DNA of 24,926 nucleotides from an uncultured Collinsella sp. (lineage in GTDB: Bacteria > Actinomycetota > Coriobacteriia > Coriobacteriales > Coriobacteriaceae). This document shows positions 14,461-22,707 of this stretch, in pieces. The translations under genes were made by a program, and so were the position numbers. Where the stretch lies: the NCBI GenBank assembly GCA_900547765.1, contig URIA01000032.1:1-24926 (forward strand). Reading direction: 5' to 3'. The notes beneath the pieces are model-generated. The model was not told where the DNA came from, did no database searches, and saw only the letters and a program-made list of their open reading frames with translations. Numbering within the stretch: position 1 is the first letter of the stretch; every line of letters starts with the position of its first letter.

Positions 14461-16659
14461 ATGGGTCCTCGCCAACGACAGGGACACAGCCGTTCAAAGA
14501 CGCACGCCCTGCCCATAATCCTGCTCTCGTTTTTGGGCTTTCTGCTGATTGCGGGCGTGGCGTTTGGCATCGGCATGGTCGGCAACGTCAACCGCTGGCT
14601 GTCCGATCTGCCCGACTACACCGACGCCAACGCGTATCTGGTGAGCGAGCCCACCGAGATCGTCGACTGCAACGGCAACAAGATCGCGAGCTTCTACACG
14701 CAAAACCGCAAGTCCATCACCAAGGACGAGGTCTCCCCCTACGTGCTGCAGGGCACCGTTGACGTCGAGGACGAGCGCTTCTACGAGCACGGCGGTATCG
14801 ACCTGTGGGGTATCGCGCGTGCTGCGGTGGCAACCCTCGGCGGCGGGCACGAAGGCGCCTCGACTATCACCCAGCAGCTGGTGCGCAACACCATCCTGCA
14901 GGAGGAGCAGTTCGACTCGACCATTGAGCGTAAGGTGCGCGAGGCCTACATCGCCATCAAGATGGAGGACATGTACTCCAAAGACGAGATCCTCATGATG
15001 TACCTCAACACCATCTATTACGGCCACGGCGCCTACGGCATCGAGGCCGCAGCCGAGACCTATCTGTCCAAGAGCGCCGCCGACCTCACCCTCAGCGAGG
15101 CCGCGCTGCTCATCGGCCTTCCCAACTCGCCTTCGCAGTACGACCCCACGGTCAATCCCGATCTGGCACTGTCTCGCCGCAACAAGGTTCTCGACAACAT
15201 GCTGCGCCTGGGCCACATCACCCAGGAGGAGCACGATGCCGCACAGGCCGAGCCCATCACCCTCAACGTGACCGAAATCTCGGGCAGCGGCGTCGACGTT
15301 TACTCGCAGCCCTACTTTGTCTCCTACGTCAAGCAGCTGCTGGAGCAGGAGTTCTCGACCGACGTGCTCTTTAAGGGCGGCATGACCGTCAAGACCACCA
15401 TCGACCCCACGATGCAGCAGGTGGCAGAGAATGCCGTCCGCGAGCAGCTCGACACGCTCTCGCTCGACGGCCTGGACATGGGCATGGTCGTCGTCGACCC
15501 CAAGACCGGCTACATCAAGTGCATGGTGGGCGGCTACGACTACAACGCCGACGAGAACCACGTAAACCATGCCACGGCCAAGCGTCCCGTCGGCTCCACC
15601 TTTAAGGCCTTTACGCTGGCAACTGCCATCCAAAACGGCATGAACCCCAACGTCACCCTCAACTGCAACTCGCCGCTCAAGGCCAAGGGCACCACGACCG
15701 AGGTCCAAAATTACGCCAACCAGAGCTATGGCAACATCACGCTTAAGCAGGCGACGGCATACTCCTCCAACACCGGCTACATCCAGGTGGCGGAAGCCGT
15801 CGGTAACAGCAAGATCATCTCGCTCGTCAAAAAGCTCGGCATCGACCCCGCCAAGGACAACATCGAGGACGTTCCCGTCATGACCCTCGGCACCGGCTCG
15901 ATCTCGCCGCTCGAGATGGCCGCCGCCTACGCGACGTTTGCCAACGGCGGCTACTATCGCCAGCCGATCGCCATCACCGAGATTGACTCTCGTACCGGTT
16001 CGGTGCTGTACCAGCACACCGACAATCCCTCACAGGTGCTTACCGAGGGCGAGGCCGCCGCGGTCACCGATGTTCTGTCCGGCGTCATGAAGGGCAGCGG
16101 TACGGGTGCTGCCGGCGCCCTGAGTGTCAACCAGCCCTATGCCGGCAAGACGGGCACCACCGACAACACCACCAACCTGTGGTTCTGCGGCTACACCCCG
16201 CAGCTGGCGTGCGCCCTGTGGACCGGCTATTCCGCGGGCGAGATCCCCATCCAAAAGTACGGCACGGACCTGCTGGGCGACAGCACCAACCTACCTGTCT
16301 TTAAGCGGTTTATGAACACCGTTCTGACCGGTACCGAGCGCGAGGAGTTTGCGACCGGAACGGCGCCCACCTACAAGAACAACAGCGTCTGGAAGTTCTA
16401 CGGCACCAATAACACCAAGAAGTCGGAGAACGACGACAAGGACAAGGACGAAGAGGAAGAGGAAGAGGAAACCACCACAACGACTACCACGACGACCACG
16501 ACCACCGAGACCACGGGCGGCGACACCACCGGCGGCACCGGTACGACCGGTGGCTCGACGGGCGGCTCCACTGGTGGTTCGACCGGCGGCGATGGCGGCA
16601 CGCCTACGCCTACGCCCACTCCCGACCCCTCGCCCACGCCTGACGATACGGTCGGCTAA
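14461..16659 (+). CDS. Class A penicillin-binding protein (transglycosylase/transpeptidase)
   Basis: Polymerises and cross-links peptidoglycan outside the membrane. A 732-residue bitopic protein: short basic cytoplasmic start, one membrane helix (about 16-43), GT51 glycosyltransferase domain with EDERFYEH (103-110, catalytic Glu103) and EGASTITQQLVRN (131-143), then the transpeptidase domain with S-T-F-K (Ser379-Lys382), S-S-N (435-437) and KTGTT (563-567). The last about 80 residues are low complexity: acidic KDKDEEEEEE, then a run of Thr, Gly/Thr repeats and Pro/Thr repeats, likely a disordered wall-spanning tail. GGAGG before the ATG at 14461 decides the start over an upstream in-frame ATG at 14338. 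A strong terminator follows. Confidence 0.95.
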   Translation: MGPRQRQGHSRSKTHALPIILLSFLGFLLIAGVAFGIGMVGNVNRWLSDLPDYTDANAYLVSEPTEIVDCNGNKIASFYTQNRKSITKDEVSPYVLQGTVDVEDERFYEHGGIDLWGIARAAVATLGGGHEGASTITQQLVRNTILQEEQFDSTIERKVREAYIAIKMEDMYSKDEILMMYLNTIYYGHGAYGIEAAAETYLSKSAADLTLSEAALLIGLPNSPSQYDPTVNPDLALSRRNKVLDNMLRLGHITQEEHDAAQAEPITLNVTEISGSGVDVYSQPYFVSYVKQLLEQEFSTDVLFKGGMTVKTTIDPTMQQVAENAVREQLDTLSLDGLDMGMVVVDPKTGYIKCMVGGYDYNADENHVNHATAKRPVGSTFKAFTLATAIQNGMNPNVTLNCNSPLKAKGTTTEVQNYANQSYGNITLKQATAYSSNTGYIQVAEAVGNSKIISLVKKLGIDPAKDNIEDVPVMTLGTGSISPLEMAAAYATFANGGYYRQPIAITEIDSRTGSVLYQHTDNPSQVLTEGEAAAVTDVLSGVMKGSGTGAAGALSVNQPYAGKTGTTDNTTNLWFCGYTPQLACALWTGYSAGEIPIQKYGTDLLGDSTNLPVFKRFMNTVLTGTEREEFATGTAPTYKNNSVWKFYGTNNTKKSENDDKDKDEEEEEEETTTTTTTTTTTTETTGGDTTGGTGTTGGSTGGSTGGSTGGDGGTPTPTPTPDPSPTPDDTVG
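16421..16650 (+). repeat. Low-complexity coding repeats in the PBP tail
   Basis: Short in-frame repeats: GAG/GAA-rich acidic codons, then ACN (Thr) runs, then GGC-containing Gly/Thr units (ACGGGCGGCTCC-like, 3-4 copies), then CCN-ACN Pro/Thr pairs. Such DNA is prone to slippage, so length may vary between strains. Confidence 0.7.
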
Positions 16660-16681
16660 GAAGTACGCGACTAAAGCCAAC

Positions 16682-16720
16682 AAGGCCCCGAGCAGCTTAT
16701 TGAACTGCTCGGGGCCTTTT
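16682..16720 (+). terminator. Rho-independent terminator after the PBP gene
   Basis: AAGGCCCCGAGCAG (16682-16695) pairs perfectly over 14 bases with CTGCTCGGGGCCTT (16705-16718), with a 9-base loop and a TTTT tail. Confidence 0.93.
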
Positions 16721-16843
16721 AGTTTGAAGCGACCTGGTGGGCGGTCTTTATACCGGCAAACAAAAAGAGGTACCGGCCAACGTCGATACCCCTTACAAGC
16801 CACTATGTCAGCGCACACAATGCCGAGTGCACGACCCGCACGC

Positions 16844-17281
16844 CTACTTGCGAGAATTGCTCAGCTTATTGATCAGCGCCTCGAGACGCTCGCCGTCCTC
16901 GGCCGTCTGGGCAATAACCAAAATCGTATCGTTGCCGGCAAGCGAGCCAAGCACATCGGGCAACTCTGCCGCATCAACGGCGGCGGCGATGCCGGAAGCC
17001 GTGCCAGGCTGAGCCTTGATCATAACCAGATTATCGGTACGCAGAACGCCCGTTACGAGCTCGGAAACCATACGCTGCAGGTGCAAGTCCTCTGCCAGAA
17101 CATAGATGCCCTCAGGGAGCTTACGCAGCCCCATGTCGGCAATATCGCGAGAGACAGTCGCCTGCGTGCAATCAAAGCCCATAGCACGGAGCTCATCAAC
17201 CAGCACGCGCTGCGTGCGGACATCCTTATTGCGCACAATATCTCTAATGGCATCCTGGCGCCCATTGCGTTTTTTAGCCAT
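16844..17281 (-). CDS. argR: Arginine repressor ArgR
   Basis: Arginine-sensing repressor of arginine biosynthesis genes and regulator of arginine use. A 145-residue protein, normal for the family. The N-terminal winged helix includes RQDAIRDIV and CTQATVSRDIADMGLRKLP; the C-terminal hexamer and arginine-binding part includes GTASGIAAAVDAAELPDVLG and AGNDTILVI, where Asp of GND is the expected ligand contact. The ATG at 17281 has GAGAGG six bases upstream and gives the usual length; an upstream in-frame start exists without support. No arginine genes are adjacent, so it acts in trans. It follows a glycosyltransferase-like gene on the same strand with 132 bases between. Confidence 0.93.
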   Translation of the reverse strand: MAKKRNGRQDAIRDIVRNKDVRTQRVLVDELRAMGFDCTQATVSRDIADMGLRKLPEGIYVLAEDLHLQRMVSELVTGVLRTDNLVMIKAQPGTASGIAAAVDAAELPDVLGSLAGNDTILVIAQTAEDGERLEALINKLSNSRK

Positions 17282-17314
17282 ACAAACCCTCTCTCCAAAA
17301 GATGGCGGAGACAA

Positions 17315-17329
17315 TCAATCAGTGATTGA
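17315..17329. promoter_or_regulatory. 15-bp palindrome upstream of argR
   Basis: TCAATCA (17315-17321) and TGATTGA (17323-17329) are perfect arms around one base, 34 bases before the argR start. It could be an autoregulatory site, but it does not match the ARG box consensus (TGAAT...ATTCA) well. Confidence 0.35.
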
Positions 17330-17413
17330 ATAGTTTAACGCTATTTGAAGGCTTTTGTGTATAAGAACGCATTTCGAAACAATTCTATGCAAGTTTGTTT
17401 CGTAATGAGCCGT

Positions 17414-18454
17414 TTAGGCGGTTTTTGCGCCCGTCCGGTTAAGAAAAGCTGCCAGATGCGTACACATCACGCAGCGCGCGGGCTTAGCGCTGGCGATCGG
17501 CCCAAACAACAGACCCAGTCCCCGATGGTTGTCCTTGAGCGCGGCGACCATCTGACGGGTTCGAGGCGCCTCGAGCATATCACGCATGCGGGCGGAACGC
17601 TCGATTGACGACACCCCATGCGGGCTCAGACACAAATTCTCGATGCAGGCGACCAGTCCGACAAAGTAGAACTTTTGGCTTGCCAGCTTGAGCCGACCAC
17701 CGCTATCTGCTTCCGAGAGTGAGTCCGCAAGCTCGTCGAGCGCTCGGGTGTCATCGGATACCTTGGAATACATGGTGGGATCAAAGGCGTCTGTAAGCTT
17801 AGGCGCTACCGCGTGGAAACAAGCATCGCCGCATCCGGAGACACGCTGCGCCTGCGAGAGCGCGCATGCCATAAACCCAACTGTGCGAAACGCCTTGTCG
17901 CACAAAAGGCATGCCTCAAACAGCGGACGGCTATACATCACGCCAGAGACTTGAGCAACCAAGCCGCCTAAAATCAACTGAGGCAGCCCGGCCACCATCG
18001 AAGATTTGCTATCAATGGAAATATGAGTAGCATCCAAGACGCGCGAATGGCGCTCTCGATGTGCATCATAGCGGTCGAGCGACACCGCGGGGAACACTAT
18101 GTCTGCCGCAGTATCGCACGCGATATCGACCATCTTGGAAAGGGATTGCGGAGCAAACCACTCATCGGCGTTCATGGCGATGATTTGAGAGCCGCGCGAG
18201 GCAACAAAACCGGCACGAAGACACGCGCCGCGCGTCGCGTCCTCGACGTCAATCAAATCAATATGGATGTCCCTGTCGGCAGCAACTTGAAGCGAATGGC
18301 GCACACCGGGCGCAGTATCGCGACAGACAACGACAATCTGCAAATCGTAGAGGTCTTGGTTCTGGATACTCTCGAGCGCACGCATCGCATAGCTGGGCGA
18401 ACCTTCTACCACAAGGATCACCGAAAGTCGCGGATGCGAGCCACGTCGAACCAA
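17414..18454 (-). CDS. Glycosyltransferase family 2-like protein
   Basis: A 346-residue protein with a GT-A/family 2 N-terminal fold: LSVILVVEGSPSYAMRALESI (with the first strand and nucleotide-sugar loop), LQIVVVCRDT, then RGACLRAGFVASRG (75-88) and IIAMNADEW (91-99). The last is where a DxD metal motif normally lies; here it reads N-A-D-E, so metal binding or activity may differ. The C-terminal half is not recognised and has no evident membrane helix. The start is a TTG at 18454 with AGAGG nine bases upstream; no nearer ATG is in frame at the N-terminus. There is no cell-wall or capsule cluster around it, so its acceptor is unknown. It might be a degenerate member. Confidence 0.7.
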   Translation of the reverse strand: MVRRGSHPRLSVILVVEGSPSYAMRALESIQNQDLYDLQIVVVCRDTAPGVRHSLQVAADRDIHIDLIDVEDATRGACLRAGFVASRGSQIIAMNADEWFAPQSLSKMVDIACDTAADIVFPAVSLDRYDAHRERHSRVLDATHISIDSKSSMVAGLPQLILGGLVAQVSGVMYSRPLFEACLLCDKAFRTVGFMACALSQAQRVSGCGDACFHAVAPKLTDAFDPTMYSKVSDDTRALDELADSLSEADSGGRLKLASQKFYFVGLVACIENLCLSPHGVSSIERSARMRDMLEAPRTRQMVAALKDNHRGLGLLFGPIASAKPARCVMCTHLAAFLNRTGAKTA

Positions 18455-18615
18455 GTTATCCGTCCTCTCGACAGCAATGAATCAAATCGTGGTTCATGGT
18501 ACACCCCGGCAATAAAAGCAATGAGACACCGGTTGTATTGCACGCCAAGAACAGATGTTGCACACGCGCAGCCCACAGATGACAGGTGTCGACGCACGAC
18601 GCGTCGAGCCCTCCC

Positions 18616-19440
18616 CTAGTCGAGCACGACAAGCTCGGCGGGATCGTAATCCACGCCCATAAACGTAAGGCCACAGGCAGGAGCCGTGGGGCCCGCAGCG
18701 GTACGGTCGCAAGCATCGATGACCTCACGCATCCACTCGGGTTCACGGCGATGCATGCCAATCTCGACAAGCGTGCCCACGATCGTGCGAACCATCGAAT
18801 GCAGAAACGCATTGCCCTCGATGGTGAACGTCAGGATGTCCTCGCCAAACGCAACCTCATGGCCAAATTCGGCACGCATCACGCAGCGATGCGTGGGCTT
18901 GCCAACGGCCGAGGCAACCTTGCAAAAGCTTTTAAAGTCCTGCTCGCCCAGCAGAGCGGGGCAGGCAGCAGACATAGCCTTTACATCCAAGGGATAGCGA
19001 TGCCACCACACGGCACCACGGGACAGCACGGGGCGCGCATCTCGATCGGCAATACGGTACGTATACGTACGGGAACGCGCGTCAAAACGTGCAGAAAAGC
19101 CCCTACGGGCCTTGTAGACCTCGTTTATGGCGATATCTTTGGGCAGCAGGGCATCCATAGCCCGCAGCCACCTACGGCGCGTACAGGCGAGCTCAGCGTC
19201 CGTTACGGGCACGCTGATGTACTGAGCCACGGCATGCACGCCGGCATCGGTACGCCCCGCGCACGTCAGATCGATCGGGCGGCGAAGCAGCGTCTCGATG
19301 GCTCGACGTAGCTCACCCGCAACCGTCGTCTGTCCCGGCTGCTCGGCAAATCCGCTATACGATGAGCCATCATAGGCCACGCGAAATACGAGCGTGACGT
19401 CAAGCTCGGAAATCGAATTGAAATCAGACGGCGCAGTCAT
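18616..19440 (-). CDS. truA: tRNA pseudouridine(38-40) synthase TruA
   Basis: Converts uridines 38-40 of the tRNA anticodon arm to pseudouridine. A 274-residue protein of normal length, with the catalytic aspartate in AGRTDAGVHA, RTYTYRI in the central region, and NAFLHSMVRTIVGTLVEIG in the C-terminal part, as in the family. ATG at 19440 with GGGAG five bases upstream is chosen over a TTG five codons earlier. It is the last gene after the rpoA-rplQ group, as in many Gram-positives, but a strong terminator (19476-19506) lies before it. That terminator must be partly read through, or truA has its own promoter within about 35 bases. Confidence 0.93.
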   Translation of the reverse strand: MTAPSDFNSISELDVTLVFRVAYDGSSYSGFAEQPGQTTVAGELRRAIETLLRRPIDLTCAGRTDAGVHAVAQYISVPVTDAELACTRRRWLRAMDALLPKDIAINEVYKARRGFSARFDARSRTYTYRIADRDARPVLSRGAVWWHRYPLDVKAMSAACPALLGEQDFKSFCKVASAVGKPTHRCVMRAEFGHEVAFGEDILTFTIEGNAFLHSMVRTIVGTLVEIGMHRREPEWMREVIDACDRTAAGPTAPACGLTFMGVDYDPAELVVLD

Positions 19441-19475
19441 GGGCGCTCCCAACAAACAAGCAACGGTATCGCGAC

Positions 19476-19506
19476 AAAAAAAGAGGGGTACGCGAACGTA
19501 CCCCTC
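19476..19506 (-). terminator. Rho-independent terminator after rplQ
   Basis: On the minus strand GAGGGGTACG (19506-19497), loop TTCG, CGTACCCCTC (19492-19483), then TTTTTTT (19482-19476). Perfect 10-bp stem; ends the ribosomal protein transcript 27 bases past rplQ. Confidence 0.95.
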
Positions 19507-19532
19507 GAATATAGCCTATGCAGACGGAATGT

Positions 19533-20015
19533 CTACTCAGCGGTCTCCTCAGCAGGAGCCTCCTCGGCAGCGGTCTCCTCGACAGCCTCGACCTTCTTGG
19601 GAGCAGCGGCCTTCTTGGGGGCCGGAGCAGCCTTCTTGGCCTTAGGCGTGCAAGGCTCGGTGACGAGCTCCATGATAACGATGGGAGCGTTGTCGCCCTT
19701 GCGGTTACCGAGCTTCATGATGCGGGTGTAACCGCCGTTGCGGTCCTGCCACATGCCCTGAGCAGCCTTGTCGAAGATCTCGGCAACGAGCTGCTTATCG
19801 CCGAGCTTGGCGATAGCCAGACGACGAGAGTGCAGGTCGCCCTTCTTGGCCCAGGTGATGATCGGATCGACGACCGAACGCAGCGCCTTAGCGCGGGTCT
19901 CGGTGGTCTTGATGCGGTCGTTCTCGAAGAGGGCCTTAGCAAGGCTCTTCTTCATGGCCTTGGTGTGGCTCGCATCGGTGCCGAGCTTCAGGCCCTTCTT
20001 AACGTTGTGACGCAT
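19533..20015 (-). CDS. rplQ: 50S ribosomal protein L17
   Basis: Large-subunit protein near the peptide exit tunnel. The first about 118 residues are standard L17 (MRHNVKKGLKLG start, HTKAMKKSLAKALFENDRIKTT, RNGGYTRIMKLGNRKGDNAPI). The remaining about 40 residues are an Ala/Lys-then-Glu/Ala-rich extension (KKAAPAPKKAAAPKK, then acidic EETAAEEAP), common in actinobacterial-type L17 and likely disordered. It lies 30 bases after rpoA in the usual alpha-operon order, and a terminator follows. Confidence 0.97.
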   Translation of the reverse strand: MRHNVKKGLKLGTDASHTKAMKKSLAKALFENDRIKTTETRAKALRSVVDPIITWAKKGDLHSRRLAIAKLGDKQLVAEIFDKAAQGMWQDRNGGYTRIMKLGNRKGDNAPIVIMELVTEPCTPKAKKAAPAPKKAAAPKKVEAVEETAAEEAPAEETAE

Positions 20016-20045
20016 GGTCTAGTTTCTCCTCAAATATGCGAAGCA

Positions 20046-20987
20046 TTAAGCCTTCAGGCTCAGGCCCATGGACTCAAGCTTGTCCTTCACTTCCTCGATC
20101 GACTTAACACCGAAGTTACGGATGTTGAGCAGATCGTTCTCCGAGAACTCAACGAGTTGACGGACCGAGTGAATGCTGGCGCGCTTAAGGCAGTTGTAGG
20201 AACGGACGGAAAGGTCCAGATCCTCGATCTGCTTGTCCAGCTCGGCGTTGTCGTTGGTGACCTCGGGAGCGAAGATCGAAGCCTCCTCCTCGACCTCGGG
20301 GGTCTCGGCAAGGTTCATAAAGGCGGCCATATGCTGGTTGATGATATTGGCAGCCTGGACCACGGCGTCGCGCGGGGCGATGGAGCCGTTGGTCTCGATC
20401 TCGAGGACAAGGCGGTCGTAGTCGGTGTGCTGACCGACACGGCAAGCCTCAACGAGCTTGGCGCAACGGGAAACCGGCGAGTACAGCGAGTCGACGTGGA
20501 TCACACCGATGGGATCGTTGTCGCGCTTGTTAGCCTCGCCAGAAACATAGCCGCGGCCATAGCCGATGCGCATGCTCATGGTGAGATGGCCACCCTCGGT
20601 GAGCGTAGCGATGTGCTGCTCGGGGTTGACCAGCTCAAACTCGGACGGAATAAAGAAGTCCGCACCGGTGACCTCGCAGGGGCCGTCAACCGAGATGGTG
20701 GCGGTCGCCTCGTCGGTCGTGCCGAGAGCCCTGAAGACAAGACCCTTGACATTCAGGACGATGTCGGTGACATCCTCGACCATGTTAGGGATGGTCATGA
20801 ACTCGTGCTGCGCACCATCGATCTGAATAGCCTCGACGGCGGCACCCTCGAGCGAGGACAGAAGAACGCGACGAAGGGAGTTACCCAGCGTATCGCCGTA
20901 ACCACGCTCGAGCGGCTCGACGGAGACACGAGCAGACGTCTCGTTGATCTCTTCGACCTGAACCTGAGGCCTAATGAATTCTGACAT
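20046..20987 (-). CDS. rpoA: RNA polymerase alpha subunit
   Basis: Scaffold for RNA polymerase assembly and contact for UP elements and activators. 313 residues, normal length. The N-terminal dimer domain carries EPLERGYGDTLGNSLRRVLL; the C-terminal domain carries RSYNCLKRASIHSV and LLNIRNFGVKSIEEVKDKL, the DNA-binding helix-hairpin-helix. It sits between rpsD and rplQ in conserved order. Confidence 0.98.
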   Translation of the reverse strand: MSEFIRPQVQVEEINETSARVSVEPLERGYGDTLGNSLRRVLLSSLEGAAVEAIQIDGAQHEFMTIPNMVEDVTDIVLNVKGLVFRALGTTDEATATISVDGPCEVTGADFFIPSEFELVNPEQHIATLTEGGHLTMSMRIGYGRGYVSGEANKRDNDPIGVIHVDSLYSPVSRCAKLVEACRVGQHTDYDRLVLEIETNGSIAPRDAVVQAANIINQHMAAFMNLAETPEVEEEASIFAPEVTNDNAELDKQIEDLDLSVRSYNCLKRASIHSVRQLVEFSENDLLNIRNFGVKSIEEVKDKLESMGLSLKA

Positions 20988-21019
20988 GTATTACCTCCAG
21001 CCTCAGCAGCCCGGATGGA

Positions 21020-21616
21020 CTACTTAGAGTAGAGCTCGACGATGAGCTGCTCGTTGATATCACCGCTGATCTGCTCACGCGTCGGCAGAGCGAGCACGTT
21101 ACCAGACAGCTTCTCGATATCGACCTCGAGCCAGCCAGGGACCTCAAAGCGCTCGGAGGAAATCAGGGCCTCCTTGATGGGGAGGAGGTCACGGAACTTC
21201 TCGCCGACAGCGACGACGTCGCCGGCCTTGACGCGGTAGGACGGGATGTCCACGCGCTTGCCGTTCACGGTGAAGTGACCGTGACGGACGGACTGACGAG
21301 CCTCTTTGCGGGTGCGGGCGAAGCCAAGACGGAAGACGACGTTGTCGAGGCGAGACTCAAGGATGATCATGAGGTTCTCACCGGTGACGCCGTTCATCTT
21401 ACGGGCCTTGTTGAAGTAGCCGTGGAACTGCTTCTCCAGAACGCCATAGATGAACTTGACCTTCTGCTTCTCGCGCAGCTGCATGCCGTACTCAGATTCC
21501 TTGCGACGGCGCTTGGGCTGACGGATAGATTCCTTCTTGCTGCTGTAACCGAGCTCAGCGGGATCGATCCCGAGCTGACGGCAGCGCTTAAGAACAGGAG
21601 TCCTGTCGATTGCCAT
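21020..21616 (-). CDS. rpsD: 30S ribosomal protein S4
   Basis: Primary 16S rRNA-binding protein of the small subunit; in many bacteria it also represses its own operon through a leader RNA. 198 residues with the S4 RNA-binding domain RLDNVVFRLGFARTRKEARQ...HGHFTVNGKRVDIPSYRV. GAAAGGATC precedes the ATG. The N-terminus shows only one Cys, so the four-Cys zinc-binding form is not present. Confidence 0.98.
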   Translation of the reverse strand: MAIDRTPVLKRCRQLGIDPAELGYSSKKESIRQPKRRRKESEYGMQLREKQKVKFIYGVLEKQFHGYFNKARKMNGVTGENLMIILESRLDNVVFRLGFARTRKEARQSVRHGHFTVNGKRVDIPSYRVKAGDVVAVGEKFRDLLPIKEALISSERFEVPGWLEVDIEKLSGNVLALPTREQISGDINEQLIVELYSK

Positions 21617-21635
21617 ATTGATACGATCCTTTCAG

Positions 21636-22040
21636 TTACACGCGGCGACGCTTCTTGGGGCGGCAGCCGTTGTGCGGAATGGGGGTCTTGTCCTGGATGC
21701 TCGAGACCTCGAGGCCAGCAGCCTGGAGGGAGCGGATGGCGGTCTCACGACCGGAGCCGGGGCCCTTGACGAAGACGGAAACCTTCTTCATACCGTGCTC
21801 CATGGCCTGCTTGGCAGCAGCCTCGGCAGCCATCTGGGCAGCGAACGGCGTGGACTTACGGGAGCCCTTGAAGCCCACCTGGCCAGCCGACTTCCAGGAA
21901 ATGACGTTGCCCTGGGGATCGGTGATCGAAACGATCGTGTTGTTGAACGTAGAACGAATGTGAGCCTGGCCCACGGAAATGTTCTTACGGTCCGCGCGCT
22001 TCAGACGGGCAGCGCGAACGTTCTTCTTAGCAGTAGCCAT
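21636..22040 (-). CDS. rpsK: 30S ribosomal protein S11
   Basis: Small-subunit platform protein near the E site. 134 residues with the typical STFNNTIVSITDPQGNVISW and GPGSGRETAIRSLQ regions and the basic end GCRPKKRRRV. Conserved position between rpsM and rpsD. Confidence 0.98.
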   Translation of the reverse strand: MATAKKNVRAARLKRADRKNISVGQAHIRSTFNNTIVSITDPQGNVISWKSAGQVGFKGSRKSTPFAAQMAAEAAAKQAMEHGMKKVSVFVKGPGSGRETAIRSLQAAGLEVSSIQDKTPIPHNGCRPKKRRRV

Positions 22041-22054
22041 CTATCTAGCGCTCC

Positions 22055-22429
22055 TTATTTCTTCTTCTTAGCACCGATCTGACGCTTCGGGCCCTTGCGG
22101 GTACGAGCGTTAGTGTGGGTGCGCTGGCCGCGGACCGGGAGGCCCTTGCGGTGACGAAGGCCGCGGTTGCAGCCGATGTCCATAAGGCGCTTGACGTTCT
22201 GGTTGCGCTCACGGCGGAGGTCGCCCTCAACCATGATCTGGTTCTTATCGATATAATCGCGGATGGCGTTAACCTCATCCTCGGTGAGGTCCTTAACGCG
22301 CGTATCCACGTTAACGTTGCACTCGACGCAGATCTTCGTCGCAGTGGTGCGGCCGATGCCGTAAATGTAGGTCAGACCGATCTCAACGCGCTTCTCACGC
22401 GGGAGGTCGACACCATTAATACGGGCCAA
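22055..22429 (-). CDS. rpsM: 30S ribosomal protein S13
   Basis: Small-subunit head protein that contacts P-site tRNA and bridges to the large subunit. 124 residues: MARINGVDLPREKRVEIGLTYIYGIG start, GLRHRKGLPVRGQRTHTNARTRKG, and a poly-Lys end typical of high-GC Gram-positives. It follows rpmJ by about 15 bases. Confidence 0.98.
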   Translation of the reverse strand: MARINGVDLPREKRVEIGLTYIYGIGRTTATKICVECNVNVDTRVKDLTEDEVNAIRDYIDKNQIMVEGDLRRERNQNVKRLMDIGCNRGLRHRKGLPVRGQRTHTNARTRKGPKRQIGAKKKK

Positions 22430-22443
22430 CGTAGTCTCCTCTC

Positions 22444-22557
22444 TTAACCCTGACGCTGCTTATGACGGGGGTTCTCGCAAATGACGAGGACCTTGCCATG
22501 GCGCCTAATGATTTTGCACTTATCGCACATCTTCTTGACCGAAGGACGTACCTTCAT
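22444..22557 (-). CDS. rpmJ: 50S ribosomal protein L36
   Basis: A 37-residue large-subunit protein, beginning MKVRPSVKKMCDKCK and ending PRHKQRQG. The zinc ligands Cys11, Cys14, Cys27 and His32 are all present, so this is the zinc-binding (C+) form. The ATG is at 22557 with GGAAAG-like AAAGGAAG upstream. It has the usual place between infA and rpsM. Confidence 0.97.
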   Translation of the reverse strand: MKVRPSVKKMCDKCKIIRRHGKVLVICENPRHKQRQG

Positions 22558-22707
22558 CGTTCTTCCTTTCGGTAGCGCTCAAACTACTTCCCTACTATCT
22601 ACTCGCCCAGCCGCAGGCGTTTAAAACTATGGCTGGTCTTCACACACAATCCGACCGTAGGTTGAGCTAAGCCTGCAGTCGGAAATGGAGTGCGTGTATG
22701 CGTGCCG
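22558..22707 (-). other. Structured leader between infA and rpmJ
   Basis: The 150 bases before rpmJ contain two hairpins in the transcribed strand. One has arms CAGTCGG/CCGACCG (22676-22682, 22651-22657) extended by an AGG/CCT pair. The other has CCAGCC (22607-22612)/GGCTGG (22631-22636) with an 18-base loop. This is where an alpha-operon leader for autoregulation by a ribosomal protein such as S4 could lie; no known pseudoknot was recognised. Confidence 0.35.

Noticed and set aside
14494..16017. Long open reading frame antisense to the PBP gene (507 codons)
   Set aside because: Same cause: mirror of high-GC codons. The sense strand has all PBP motifs and a good ribosome binding site.
16398..16637. 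Small Val/Ser/Pro-rich reading frame antisense to the PBP tail
   Set aside because: It is the mirror of low-complexity Thr/Gly/Pro codons, not a gene.
16421..16650. CRISPR-like array in the repeated part of the PBP gene
   Set aside because: The repeats are short, in frame and code for Gly/Thr and Pro/Thr units; there are no spacers.
19518..20984. Long open reading frame antisense to rpoA and rplQ (488 codons)
   Set aside because: It spans two certain genes on the other strand and resembles no protein.
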